DNA of 56,513 nucleotides, taken from Myceligenerans pegani (GTDB lineage: Bacteria > Actinomycetota > Actinomycetes > Actinomycetales > Cellulomonadaceae). Under the pieces are notes generated by a model, which was not told the origin of the DNA, did not search any database, and saw only the letters and a program-made list of their open reading frames with translations. This document shows, piece by piece, positions 7,507 through 16,439 of this stretch. How positions within the stretch are numbered: position 1 is the stretch's first letter; every line of letters begins with the position of its first letter. The stretch is taken from NCBI RefSeq assembly GCF_014892515.1, contig NZ_JADBGR010000087.1:74430-130942 (forward strand), read 5' to 3'. Made by a program: the position numbers and the translations under genes.

Positions 7507-8810
7507 ACCGCCTCCTCCGCGCGGGCGTCGCCACGCTCGCGGCCGGCGCACTGCTCGGCCTGACCGCCTGTTCGACGTCGTCCGACGCGTCCGACGCCGA
7601 GACCGGCACGACGACCATCACGTTCAGCTCGTACAACTACGGCACCCAGGGCGCGGCGGGTGAGGGCACCCAGAAGCTGCTGGACCGGTTCGCGCAGCTG
7701 CATCCCGAGATCACCGTGCGACCGCAGGCCGTCGCCACGGCCGACGTGCTGACCAAGACGAAGGCGTCCGTCGCCGCGGGGTCGCCGCCCGACGTGGTGC
7801 AGATGGGCTACAGCAAGCTCGCCGAGTCGTTCGACACCCTGCCGGTGCAGCCCCTGGAATCCATCGCCGGCGACGAATGGGAGTCCTCGGTCGAGGGCAT
7901 CGACGAGGCGTTCCTCACCACCGGCACGTCCGACGGCGAGGTGCGCGCACTGCCCTACACCGTCTCCGTGCCGACGCTGTTCTACAACGCCGATCTCTTC
8001 CGCGACGCGGGCCTGGACCCCGATGACCCGCCGGCCACGATCGACGAGGTGCGCTCCGCGGCGGAGGCGATCGTCGAGGCCGGCCACCATGGCGTCTACT
8101 TCGGCATCGTCGACTCGGCCAAGTCCGACTACGTCACCCAGTCGGTGATCAACTCGGCCGGAGGCTCGCTCGTGACCGCCGACGGCGGGGTCGGCCTCGA
8201 CTCGCCGGAGGCCGTCGCGGGCCTGGCGGCCGTGCAGGGGCTGACGGCGGACGGACTGCAGCCCGCCGTTGGCATCGAGGACGCCCTGGCCGACTTCGCG
8301 AACGGCAACATGGGCATGTTCGTGGTCAGCACGGCGGCCTCCGGGCAGCTGGCGGCCGCCGCCGAGGGCGCGTTCGAGCTGCGCAGCGGGGGATTCCCGG
8401 CGTTCGGCACGGGTGACGCCCGCCCGACCTTCTCCGGCGCGGGCCTGGTCGTGCTGAGCGAGGACCCCGCGAAGCAGGCCGCGGCGTGGGAGTTCGTCAA
8501 GTTCCTCACCAGCAAGGAGGGATACACGATCATCACCGAGGACATCGGGTACCTGCCGCTGCGCGCCGACATCGTGGACGACCCGGAGTACCTCGGCGAC
8601 TACTTCGCGGAGCACGACCTCCTGGTCCCGCCGCTGGAGCAGCTCGACACGGTGAGCCCGTACCAGTCGTTCGACGGACCGCGCGCCAATCAGGCCGTCG
8701 TGCTGCTGCAGGACGACGCGATCGAGCCGATCGTGCTCCGCGACGCCGACGTGCGCACCACGCTCGCCGACACGGCGGACCGGCTCCGGGAACTGGTCGG
8801 CGCCGAATGA
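7503..8810 (+). CDS. ABC transporter extracellular solute-binding lipoprotein
   Basis: 435-residue binding lipoprotein (family 1, UgpB/MalE-like). The lipobox LTAC puts the lipidated Cys at 23, after a short hydrophobic signal. The mature domain begins with TTITFSSYNYGT and contains the family features SPPDVVQMGYSKL and FYNADLFRDAGLDPDD. The ATG overlaps the stop of the MBL hydrolase, and the stop overlaps the start of the first permease (ATGA at both ends). The substrate is not known. UgpB-type proteins can bind sugars or phosphorylated polyols. Confidence 0.92.
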   Translation: MNRLLRAGVATLAAGALLGLTACSTSSDASDAETGTTTITFSSYNYGTQGAAGEGTQKLLDRFAQLHPEITVRPQAVATADVLTKTKASVAAGSPPDVVQMGYSKLAESFDTLPVQPLESIAGDEWESSVEGIDEAFLTTGTSDGEVRALPYTVSVPTLFYNADLFRDAGLDPDDPPATIDEVRSAAEAIVEAGHHGVYFGIVDSAKSDYVTQSVINSAGGSLVTADGGVGLDSPEAVAGLAAVQGLTADGLQPAVGIEDALADFANGNMGMFVVSTAASGQLAAAAEGAFELRSGGFPAFGTGDARPTFSGAGLVVLSEDPAKQAAAWEFVKFLTSKEGYTIITEDIGYLPLRADIVDDPEYLGDYFAEHDLLVPPLEQLDTVSPYQSFDGPRANQAVVLLQDDAIEPIVLRDADVRTTLADTADRLRELVGAE

Positions 8811-9754
8811 CCGCCGCCACGACCACCCGGTGGGGCACCTCCATGCGGGGTGCCCCACCGCGGCGCGGCGGCAGCACACGCCGCGGCCGTGGTGGGAAGC
8901 CGGGTGGCTGGGCCTACCTCACACCGCTGCTCGCCGCCCTGGGCGTGTGGATCTACGGCCCGGCGCTGATCACCCTCGTGCTCAGCTTCACCGAGTGGAG
9001 CCTCACGGACACGCCGACATGGGCGGGACCGGACAACTTCCGGACGCTGCTCGCCGACGGCGACTTCCTGCGCTCGGCCGGCCAGACGGTCCTCTACGCG
9101 CTCGCCCTGCTGCCGTTCGCCACCTTCGTGCCGCTCGTCGTGGCCACCATGCTCTGGATGCGGCCGGGGCGCGCGGCGGTCGCCTACCGTTCGCTGCTCT
9201 TCCTGCCGGTCATGGTCGCCCCGGTCTCGGTGGCCGTGGCGTGGCGCTTCCTGCTCGACCCGCTCAACGGCCTGCTCGCGATCGGACTGCGGGCGGTGGG
9301 CCTGCCACCGGTCGACCTGCTCGGAGACCCCTCCACCGCCCTCGTCACCATCGTGCTCGTCACGGCCGCGCGCGTCACGGCGTTCAACATGCTGCTCTAC
9401 GGCGCCGCCCTGTCCGGCCTGGACCGGCGCCTGCTGGAGGCCGCGCGCCTGGAGCGGGCGACCGCCTGGGAGACCCTCCGGTTCGTGGTACTGCCGCAAC
9501 TCGTGCGGCCGACCGTCGTCCTCGCGCTGCTCAGCCTCGTCCTCGCCGGCCAGTGGACGTTCACCAACGTGGCGGTACTCACCCAGGGCGGACCCGACAA
9601 CGCCACCGACTCCGTGTACTACCGCATCTACACCCTCGGCTTCGGGTTCTTCCAGATCGGACCGGCCTCGGCCGCCGCGATGCTCGTGCTCGCCGCCCTC
9701 GCCGTGGTGGGCACGGCCGCTGTGCTCGCCCGGAGGGGACGCCGGTATGAGTGA
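8807..9754 (+). CDS. ABC transporter permease (MalF/UgpA-type)
   Basis: 315-residue inner-membrane permease with about six helices after a basic N-terminal tail of some 35 residues. The EAA loop that contacts the ATPase is visible as EAARLERATAWETLRFVVLPQL (split here: EAARLERATAW, then ETLRFVVLPQL). The start overlaps the binding protein stop, and the end overlaps the next permease by 8 bp. It forms the channel with the permease at 9747-10601. Confidence 0.92.
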   Translation: MTAATTTRWGTSMRGAPPRRGGSTRRGRGGKPGGWAYLTPLLAALGVWIYGPALITLVLSFTEWSLTDTPTWAGPDNFRTLLADGDFLRSAGQTVLYALALLPFATFVPLVVATMLWMRPGRAAVAYRSLLFLPVMVAPVSVAVAWRFLLDPLNGLLAIGLRAVGLPPVDLLGDPSTALVTIVLVTAARVTAFNMLLYGAALSGLDRRLLEAARLERATAWETLRFVVLPQLVRPTVVLALLSLVLAGQWTFTNVAVLTQGGPDNATDSVYYRIYTLGFGFFQIGPASAAAMLVLAALAVVGTAAVLARRGRRYE

Positions 9755-10601
9755 GCCGGCCGAGAACTCCACCCTGGGCCGCCGCCACCGGGTCCGTCTC
9801 GCCGTCGCAGGCTGGCACCTCACCCTGGGCACGCTGTGCGCCCTGACGGCGTTCCCCCTCCTCTGGGCGGTACTCACCTCCCTCAAGCCGGCGAACGAGG
9901 TGTTCACCACCACCCCCCTGAGCGCGCATCCCACCCTGGACAACTACGCCGACGTCCTCACCCGGTGGCCGGCCGGTGAACTGATCGGCCGCACCGCGGT
10001 GATGGCCACCGGAGTCGCCGTCGGACAGCTCGTGATCGCTGTGCTCGCGGCCTTCGCCCTCGCCTACTTCCGCCCCGGCGCCCGCCCGCTCGTGCTCGGG
10101 CTCACGACGGTCTCGCTCGCCATCCCGCCGCAGGCGCTCATCGTGCCGCAGTTCCTGCTCACCGCCCGGCTCGGCTGGCTCGACACCGAGGCGGGACTCA
10201 TCGTGCCGCAGCTCGGCTCCTCGGCGCTGGCGGTGCTCGTCCTGCTGCAGCACGTGGAGGCGCTACCACCCTCACTCATCGCGGCCGCCCGCCTCGAGGG
10301 CGCCCGCCCGGCGGAACTCCTGTGGCACGTCGTGCTGCCCGGGCTGCGCCCCGCCGTCGCCGCGCTCGGCGTGCTCGTGTTCATCACCACCTGGAACGAG
10401 TACCTCTGGCCGCTGCTCGTCACCCCCGACGCACTGCACACCACCGTGCAGGTCGGACTGGCCCAGTTCGAGACCGCCGAGGGCATCAACTACGGCGGCC
10501 TGCTGGCCGCCGCCACCCTGACGAGCCTGCCCATCGTCCTGGTCTATCTCGCCGCCTCGCGCCGGATCACCGACGCCTTCCTCACCTCGGGACTACGATG
10601 A
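9747..10601 (+). CDS. ABC transporter permease (MalG/UgpE-type)
   Basis: 284-residue second permease with six predicted helices. The N-terminal helix is followed by the periplasmic SLKPANEVFTTTPL segment typical of MalG-type proteins. The EAA loop is present (AARLEGARPAELLWHVVLPG), as is the TTWNEYLWPLLV segment near the C-terminus. It overlaps the preceding permease by 8 bp and the following ATPase by 4 bp. Confidence 0.93.
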   Translation: MSEPAENSTLGRRHRVRLAVAGWHLTLGTLCALTAFPLLWAVLTSLKPANEVFTTTPLSAHPTLDNYADVLTRWPAGELIGRTAVMATGVAVGQLVIAVLAAFALAYFRPGARPLVLGLTTVSLAIPPQALIVPQFLLTARLGWLDTEAGLIVPQLGSSALAVLVLLQHVEALPPSLIAAARLEGARPAELLWHVVLPGLRPAVAALGVLVFITTWNEYLWPLLVTPDALHTTVQVGLAQFETAEGINYGGLLAAATLTSLPIVLVYLAASRRITDAFLTSGLR

Positions 10602-11674
10602 CCGCCCTCCTGCCCTCGGCGTCCAGGCCCTCCGACCGGACGCCGGCGCCGCCGCACGTCGAGCTCGCCGGCGTCACCCGAACCTTCGGGACCACACTTG
10701 CGCTCGCAGGCGTCGACCTCGCGGTACCGGCCGGTTCACTCACCGTGATCGTCGGCCCCTCGGGCTGCGGCAAGTCGACCATCCTGCGCATGATCGCGGG
10801 CCTCGACGCCCCCGACAGCGGGACGCTGCGTATCGCCGGCGACGACGTGACCGCCCGCGCCGCCGGCGAACGCGACGTGGCCATGGTGTTCCAGGACTAC
10901 GCGCTGTTCCCGCACATGACCGTCGAGGGCAACATCTCCTTCGGCCTGCGCCTGCAGGCACGGCATCACCGCCGCTCGGGACCGGGCAGGGACGAGATCC
11001 GCGCCCGGGTCGGCGAGGTCTGTGCCCTCCTCGGTCTCGACAACCTGCTGCACAGACGCCCGGCCCAGCTCAGCGGCGGGCAACGCCAGCGCGTCGCGCT
11101 CGCGCGCGCGATCGTGCGACGGCCCGCCCTGCTGCTGCTCGACGAGCCCTTGTCCGCGCTCGACCCTCAGCTGCGCGCCTCCGCCCGTGCCGAAATCAGG
11201 CGCCTGCATCGCGAGCTCGGCACCACCCTCGTCCTCGTCACGCACGACCAGCACGAGGCGTTGTCGATGGCGACACACCTGATCGTCATGGACCAGGGCA
11301 CCGTGGCCCAGAGCGGCAACCCCGGCGAGCTCTACCGGCACCCGTGCAACGAACTCGTCGCCACGTTTCTCGGCACGCCACGCATGAACCTGCACGACCG
11401 CGACGGCGTCCGGATCGGCTGGCGCCCCGCCGACGGGCGATCGGCCACGCACCGCGACGGCGTCCCGCCGGGCGCGTTCCTCGTCGACGGCGTCGTCGAG
11501 TCGTGCGAGTTCACCGGCGACGGGCAGCACGCGCGCTGCGCCGGGCCCGACGGCACTTTCGTCCTCGTGCAGCGCGAAGGCGAGTCCTGGCTCGAACCAG
11601 GAGACACCGCGCGCGTCACGGTCCCCGCCGCGCGCCTGCACCGGTTCGGGCCCGACGGGCGGCGCCTGCCATGA
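10598..11674 (+). CDS. ABC transporter ATPase (MalK/UgpC-type)
   Basis: 358-residue ATP-binding subunit. Walker A GPSGCGKST is at about 53-61, followed by the Q-loop (VFQDYALFPHM), signature LSGGQRQR, Walker B LLLLDEPLSALD and the H-loop VTHDQ. After the nucleotide-binding domain a C-terminal part of about 110 residues resembles the OB/TOBE region of MalK/UgpC. Having a dedicated ATPase in the same operon is less common than sharing a housekeeping MsiK-like ATPase in actinobacteria, which suggests a self-contained transporter. Confidence 0.93.
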   Translation: MTALLPSASRPSDRTPAPPHVELAGVTRTFGTTLALAGVDLAVPAGSLTVIVGPSGCGKSTILRMIAGLDAPDSGTLRIAGDDVTARAAGERDVAMVFQDYALFPHMTVEGNISFGLRLQARHHRRSGPGRDEIRARVGEVCALLGLDNLLHRRPAQLSGGQRQRVALARAIVRRPALLLLDEPLSALDPQLRASARAEIRRLHRELGTTLVLVTHDQHEALSMATHLIVMDQGTVAQSGNPGELYRHPCNELVATFLGTPRMNLHDRDGVRIGWRPADGRSATHRDGVPPGAFLVDGVVESCEFTGDGQHARCAGPDGTFVLVQREGESWLEPGDTARVTVPAARLHRFGPDGRRLP

Positions 11675-12351
11675 GCGGCCACGACACGACGGGCCCCGAA
11701 ACCGGCACGGTCCCCGCCATGGGACCCGTCAGCGTCCTGTGGTGCGACTTCGGTGGTGTCCTCACACCACCCGTGACCGACGCCGCCGCCCGGGTCGCCG
11801 CGGCGAGCGGCGTCCCGTGGCCCGAACTCGCCCGGGCCGCCGACCGCGTGGCGGGCGAACTCGGCCTGCGGGGCCGCCTGGCCCCGCTCGAACTCGGAAT
11901 CCTCTCCCAGCGCGAGTGGGCCGGCCGCCTGACCACCCACCTGACGACCGTTCCGCGCGCCGACCTGGGCCGCTGGGACGAACTCTGGTACGCCGACCGG
12001 CCGCTGGACCGGGCCGTCGTCGCCGAACTGTGCCGCCTCAGCAGCCGCGGCATCCGCATCGGGCTCCTGACCAACAGCGTCGCCGAGTGGGAACCGCACC
12101 GCACCCGCATGCTCACCGGTATCGACGTCTTCGACGCCGTCGTCCGCTCCCACGAGATCGGGCTGGCCAAGCCCGACCCCGCGATCTACCGCCACGCCGA
12201 CACGATCCTCCCGGCGCCCGCGCACACCCGCACGATGCTCGTCGACGACGACCGGGACAACTGCACCGCCGCGGTCGGACACGGCTGGCTCGCACTCCGG
12301 CATCGCACGGCGGTCACGACCGTCACGAGGCTGCGGGACCTCGTTCCATGA
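11671..12351 (+). CDS. HAD-superfamily hydrolase
   Basis: 226-residue haloacid-dehalogenase-like hydrolase. Motif I WCDFGGVLT gives the nucleophile Asp at 26; the second acid of the usual DxD is Gly, as in several HAD-IA subfamilies. Motif II is LLTNS, motif III the Lys in GLAKPDPAIY, and motif IV LVDDDRDN. The start overlaps the ATPase stop (ATGA), so it is the last gene of the transport operon. A phosphatase acting on the imported, MBL-processed substrate is a reasonable inference. The loss of the second Asp makes classic phosphatase chemistry less certain. Confidence 0.88.
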   Translation: MSGHDTTGPETGTVPAMGPVSVLWCDFGGVLTPPVTDAAARVAAASGVPWPELARAADRVAGELGLRGRLAPLELGILSQREWAGRLTTHLTTVPRADLGRWDELWYADRPLDRAVVAELCRLSSRGIRIGLLTNSVAEWEPHRTRMLTGIDVFDAVVRSHEIGLAKPDPAIYRHADTILPAPAHTRTMLVDDDRDNCTAAVGHGWLALRHRTAVTTVTRLRDLVP

Positions 12352-12499
12352 CGCGGCAGGGAACCGGCGCCGGAAGGCCGTGATCGAAGCGAGCCTTCAC
12401 CTCGACCGACGGTCGGACGAACCGCTCGGCGTCCTTGACCGCGGTGAGTTCGATCGTGGAGATGGTGCCGCCTCTCGGCGTAACTTCCGCCGTCGTCAC
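12323..12499 (-). CDS. Possible small protein downstream of MFS gene
   Basis: A 58-codon frame with GTG start (12499), a GGAGG ribosome site about 9 nt upstream, GC-rich third positions and a protein-like composition in the middle (IELTAVKDAERFV, EVKARFDHG). It lies 33 bp after the MFS stop on the same strand and overlaps the 3' end of the HAD gene on the other strand. No family is recognised. It could be a real small gene, the degraded end of a larger one, or chance. Confidence 0.35.
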   Translation of the reverse strand: MTTAEVTPRGGTISTIELTAVKDAERFVRPSVEVKARFDHGLPAPVPCRVMERGPAAS

Positions 12500-12532
12500 C
12501 CGACCCTGCCTCCAGGCTGCTGACGGGACCGG

Positions 12533-14023
12533 TCAGGCGTCGGCGGTCGCCATCGTCCTCGTGTGCTCGGCCGTCTCGTCCGGCTCGGCCGGGATCTCCA
12601 GGGGGCGGGGCCTGCGGGGGATGAGGAGGGTGAGGGCGACGGCGACGAGTGCCGCGGCGGCTCCGACGACGAAACAGGTCTGGAACGCGTCGGGCGACGG
12701 GACGGCGGTCCCGCCGCCGACGGGGGTGATCGTCCGGCTGGTCAGAACGATCGCCATGACGGCTCCGGCGGTGGTGCTGCCCATCGAGCGCATGAGGGTG
12801 TTGACGCCGACGCCGGAGGAGGCCTCGTCGCGGGGAACGTTCTGCATGATGAGGCTCGGCATCGCGGCGTAGCCGATGCCGACGCCGGCCGACGCGATGC
12901 AGATCGCGAGCGTGAGCTTCCACGGCGCATCCATCATGAACACGGCCACGATGTAGCCGGCGGCGAGCACCGTGCCGCCGATCGCGAGGGTGATCCGCCC
13001 GCCCAGGCGGGTGAGCAGAGCCGAGGAGACGGGGGAGAACAGCAGCATCATGACGCCGGCGGGGGCCATCCACAGGCCCGTCTGCATGATCGACTGCCCG
13101 AGCCCGAAGCCGGTCCGTTCCGGCAACTGCAGCAGTTGCGGCACGACGATGGACTGCGCCATCATCCCGAACCCCATCGCGAGGGCGGCGAGGTTGGTGA
13201 ACAGCACCGGAAGCCGCGCGGTCGTCCGCAGGTCGACCAGGGGGTCGTCGTGGCGGATCTCGTAGTGCCCCCAGATCAGCAGCACGAGGGCACCGCCGAG
13301 GATCGCGCCCAGCGTGCCGGGGTGGCTCCATCCCCAGTCGTTGCCCTTCGTGACACCGACCAGGACGCCCACCAGGCCGACGGCGAGACCGATCGCCCCG
13401 AGCCGGTCGAGACGCGCCGGGTGCTCGCTCTTCCGGTGCGGTAGCACCGTCGCCGACAGCGCGACGACGATCACGGCGAGGACGGCCGACAGCCAGAACA
13501 GCACGCTCCAGTGGAAGCTCTCCACGATCCAGGCCGCCAGCGGCAGGCCGAGCGCGCCGCCGACGCCGAGCGTCGCGCTGACCGCGGACAGCGCGGTATT
13601 CGTCATCGTGGGCGGGGTCACTTCCCGGACCATGCTGATCGCGACCGGGATGTACCCCATGGCCATTCCCTGCAGCACCCGCCCGGCCACGACGAGCAGG
13701 AAGTGATCCGAGACCGCGCACAGCACGGATCCCGCCAGCAGCACGACGCCGGAGACGACCATGACCGGCTTCTTGCCGTGGATGTCGGCCAGCCGGCCGG
13801 CCACCGGCATCGCCACCGAGCCTCCGAGCAGCGTGGCCGTCACCACCCACGACGCGTTGCTCGCGCTCGTGCTCAGCAGCGTCGGCAGTTCGGCCTGGAT
13901 CGGGATCACCAGTGACTGCATCAGCGCCGCGCACAGGCTGGAGAAGCCCAGCACGATCACGACCAGCAGCGGGTGGGACACCGGGGCATCGGTGGTGCGA
14001 CGGGGCGGGGTTCCAGCCATCAT
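12533..14023 (-). CDS. MFS drug/efflux transporter (DHA2-like, 14 helices)
   Basis: 496-residue proton-coupled exporter of the major facilitator superfamily. About 14 hydrophobic helices are seen. Motif A is GRLADIHGKKP, in the loop between helices 2 and 3, and the motif C-like Gly/Pro-rich helix includes LGVGGALGLPLAAW. The protein ends with an acidic tail. It is divergently arranged with the MarR gene at 14129-14578, with two inverted repeats between them, so it is likely repressed by that MarR and induced by its own substrate. The substrate is unknown (drug, organic acid or toxic metabolite). A start at the second Met is equally possible. Confidence 0.9.
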   Translation of the reverse strand: MMAGTPPRRTTDAPVSHPLLVVIVLGFSSLCAALMQSLVIPIQAELPTLLSTSASNASWVVTATLLGGSVAMPVAGRLADIHGKKPVMVVSGVVLLAGSVLCAVSDHFLLVVAGRVLQGMAMGYIPVAISMVREVTPPTMTNTALSAVSATLGVGGALGLPLAAWIVESFHWSVLFWLSAVLAVIVVALSATVLPHRKSEHPARLDRLGAIGLAVGLVGVLVGVTKGNDWGWSHPGTLGAILGGALVLLIWGHYEIRHDDPLVDLRTTARLPVLFTNLAALAMGFGMMAQSIVVPQLLQLPERTGFGLGQSIMQTGLWMAPAGVMMLLFSPVSSALLTRLGGRITLAIGGTVLAAGYIVAVFMMDAPWKLTLAICIASAGVGIGYAAMPSLIMQNVPRDEASSGVGVNTLMRSMGSTTAGAVMAIVLTSRTITPVGGGTAVPSPDAFQTCFVVGAAAALVAVALTLLIPRRPRPLEIPAEPDETAEHTRTMATADA

Positions 14024-14053
14024 CGACGTCCTCTCACCCGGACGAGCCGGGTA

Positions 14054-14089
14054 TGTAAGTTACACAAGCTAGAGTATATGTAGAATACA
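14054..14089. promoter_or_regulatory. Two MarR-type operators in divergent MFS/MarR promoter
   Basis: TGTAAGTTACA (14054-14064) is a perfect 11-bp palindrome, and TGTA-N3-TACA (14079-14089) is a second inverted repeat with the same ends, 25 bp further on. Both lie in the 105-bp region between the divergent MFS and MarR starts, in an unusually AT-rich patch that should hold the promoters. This is the standard layout for a MarR regulator controlling itself and its exporter. Confidence 0.65.
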
Positions 14090-14128
14090 CAGCGGGTGGG
14101 ATCGCGACAACCAGGAGGCGACAGGACG

Positions 14129-14578
14129 ATGGCCGCATCGCGAGCGGAACGGACGGGAGACGACGCCCGGAAGCTCGCGGGCATGTTCGCCGAGCTCGAC
14201 CGGCACCGGCGTACGCTCGGTCAGCGAGCCAGCCTGGGTACCGCGGACATGAGGCTGTTGTGGCTGCTCGGTGACGGCGAGCCCCGCACGCTGCGGCAGA
14301 TCGCCGAGCGGCTCGGCCTGGAGCAGTCGACCGCGAACCGTCAGGTCAACGCCGCCCTCGCCGCGGGGTTGCTCACCCGGGAGCGCGACAGCCCCGCGAC
14401 GCCGTACCGGTTCACCGCGACCCCCCGCGGCACCGGCGAGTTCGAGCGCAACCTCGATGCGACCCTCGGCACCTACCGGCGCACGCTGGACGCGCTCGGC
14501 CCGGACCGTGAGCAGTTCCTCCACCTGTTGCGGCGTTTCCTGGACGCCTGCGACGACGTCATCGACGTCGCGCCGTGA
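14129..14578 (+). CDS. MarR-family transcriptional regulator
   Basis: About 149 residues with a winged helix-turn-helix: LGTADMRLLWLLGDGEPRTL leads into RQIAERLGLEQSTANRQVNA (recognition helix) and a wing around ERDSPATPYRF. Flanking helices form the dimer interface. An in-frame GTG start at 14096 would add 11 residues, but the ATG at 14129 has an AGGAGG site 10 nt upstream. It is divergent from, and probably represses, the MFS exporter at 12533-14023. Confidence 0.88.
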   Translation: MAASRAERTGDDARKLAGMFAELDRHRRTLGQRASLGTADMRLLWLLGDGEPRTLRQIAERLGLEQSTANRQVNAALAAGLLTRERDSPATPYRFTATPRGTGEFERNLDATLGTYRRTLDALGPDREQFLHLLRRFLDACDDVIDVAP

Positions 14579-14804
14579 TCCGTCGTCGAGCGCCGCGCGC
14601 ACCACGGTGAGCGCGCGGCCCGGTACGTCGTACGCACCCCACGGGGACGTCGAGGACGCCGTCGGGCCTGGCGCGACGGACGAGCGCCCCGGCGGCCGGG
14701 AGAGTCGCGAGATCCATGCACCATGATTTCCCGGCTGAGATGGTGGCGGACAATGGGGTCTGTCCCTCATCTCTTGCGCGTGATGATCTGAGAGGCTGGA
14801 TGGC

Positions 14805-15788
14805 ATGCGGAGGATCTCGATGCCGCTGTTCTGGCGTGTCTGCCTGATCAACGGCGCGGTGTTCCTGCTGGGGACGCTCGCCCTCGCCCTGTCGCCGGCC
14901 ACGGTCTCGGCGCAGCCGCTGTTGTCCGAACTGGTCGTGCTCCTGCTCGGGCTGACCGTGATCGTGCTCCTCAACGGCGCCCTGCTGCGCACGGTGCTCC
15001 GCCCGCTCGACCGGCTCACCGCCGTGACCGGCCAGATCGATCTGCGGCACCCCGGGCTGCGCCTGGACGAGGACGGTTCGGGCCCGGCGCGTCCTCTGGT
15101 CCGCGGGTTCAACGCGATGCTGGAACGGCTGGAGCTGGAACGCTCGACGAGCACCGCCCGCGCACTCCGGGCGCAGGAGGCGGAGCGGCAGCGCATCGCC
15201 CAGGAACTGCACGACGAGGTGGGGCAGAGCCTGACGGCGGTCCTGCTCGGTCTTCGGCACGCCATGGACAGCGCCCCGGAGCCGGTACGCGCCGAGCTCG
15301 ACGAACTGCGGGGCACGACCCGCGCGAGCCTGGAGGAGGTGCGCCGCATCGCTCAGCGCCTGCGGCCCGGCGACCTGACGGATCTGGGTCTGATCAGCGC
15401 GCTCGCCGGCCTCGCCCGCGCGACGTCGGCGCGCAACGGGCCCCGTGTCCGACGCCGGTTGCCCACCTCGGTACCGGACCTGCCCTCCGCGACCGAGCTG
15501 GTGATCTACCGTGTCGCGCAGGAGGCGCTGACCAACGTGGTGCGCCACGCGCGGGCCGAGAGCGTCGACCTCGGTCTCACCCTCTCCGACGGACGCCTGG
15601 TGCTGCGGGTCGTGGACGACGGCGTCGGCATTCCCCGGGGTGCGATGGGCGCCGGGATCCAGGGAATGCTGGAGCGCGCCCGGATGGTCGGCGGTGTGCT
15701 GGACGTGCGTGCCCGCGAGGACCGTCGCGGCGGCTCGGGTACGGAGGTGCGGCTCAGCCTTCCTCTGCCGCGGAGGGCCGAACCGTGA
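14805..15788 (+). CDS. Two-component sensor histidine kinase (NarL-partner, HPK7 type)
   Basis: 327-residue membrane kinase. Two helices (about 8-30 and 40-62) enclose only a very short outer loop, so it probably senses within or at the membrane. A HAMP-like linker follows, then the dimerisation box with the phospho-acceptor His in QELHDEVGQS, and a HATPase domain with the N-box (AQEALTNVVRHA) and G-box (VVDDGVGIP). Its stop overlaps the GTG start of the response regulator (GTGA), so the pair is co-translated. The signal is unknown. The 226 bp upstream contain GGACA-N8-TGTCC, an inverted repeat about 60 bp before the start. Confidence 0.92.
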   Translation: MRRISMPLFWRVCLINGAVFLLGTLALALSPATVSAQPLLSELVVLLLGLTVIVLLNGALLRTVLRPLDRLTAVTGQIDLRHPGLRLDEDGSGPARPLVRGFNAMLERLELERSTSTARALRAQEAERQRIAQELHDEVGQSLTAVLLGLRHAMDSAPEPVRAELDELRGTTRASLEEVRRIAQRLRPGDLTDLGLISALAGLARATSARNGPRVRRRLPTSVPDLPSATELVIYRVAQEALTNVVRHARAESVDLGLTLSDGRLVLRVVDDGVGIPRGAMGAGIQGMLERARMVGGVLDVRAREDRRGGSGTEVRLSLPLPRRAEP

Positions 15789-16432
15789 CGGTGCGCGTTC
15801 TCCTGGCCGACGATCACACGCTCGTGCGCAGTGGTGTGCGCCGGATCCTGGAGGCCGAGCCCGGCCTGGAGGTCGTGGCGGAGGCGTCCGACGGAGCCGA
15901 GGCGGTCGAGCTCACCCGCTCGGTGCGCCCGGACCTGGCCGTGCTCGATGTCTCGATGCCGCGGCTGACCGGGCTCCAGGCGGCGCGGGAGATCTCCCGT
16001 CGCGTCCCGGGCGTGCGCACGCTGATCCTGTCGATGCACGACAACGAGCAGTACTTCTTCGCCGCACTCAAAGCGGGCGCCAGCGGGTACGTGCTCAAGT
16101 CGGCCGCGGACGAGGATCTGGTGGAGGCCTGCCACGCCGCCATGCGCGGCGAACCGTTCCTGTACGCCGGGGTGACCAGCACGCTCGTGGGCGACTTCCT
16201 CGAGCGGATGCGCCGGGGGGACAGCGCGCCCCGTGCCGTGCTGACGCCGCGTGAGGAGGAGGTCATCAAGCTCATCGCGGAGGGCCACACCTCCCGTCAG
16301 ATCGCCGCCGAACTCGTGATCAGCCACAAGACGGTGGAACGTCACCGCGCCAACATCCTGACCAAGCTCGGGATGCGGGACCGGACCGAGATGACCCGGT
16401 ACGCGATCCGGGCCGGGCTCGTGGAACCGTGA
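15785..16432 (+). CDS. NarL/LuxR-family response regulator
   Basis: 215-residue response regulator. The receiver domain has the acidic pocket (ADDH), the phospho-accepting Asp in LAVLDVSMP and the conserved Lys in VLKSAAD. The C-terminal LuxR helix-turn-helix begins LTPREEEVIKLIAEGHTS and ends SHKTVERHRANILTKLG. The GTG start overlaps the stop of the kinase at 14805-15788, which is its partner. Targets are unknown; the flanking Kef remnant and MFS exporter are the nearest candidates. Confidence 0.93.
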   Translation: MTVRVLLADDHTLVRSGVRRILEAEPGLEVVAEASDGAEAVELTRSVRPDLAVLDVSMPRLTGLQAAREISRRVPGVRTLILSMHDNEQYFFAALKAGASGYVLKSAADEDLVEACHAAMRGEPFLYAGVTSTLVGDFLERMRRGDSAPRAVLTPREEEVIKLIAEGHTSRQIAAELVISHKTVERHRANILTKLGMRDRTEMTRYAIRAGLVEP

Positions 16433-16439
16433 CGGCCCG

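Noticed and set aside
14579-14740. Minus-strand protein-like frame between MarR and the sensor kinase
   Set aside because: Short, no ribosome site, and reading frame identity unclear.
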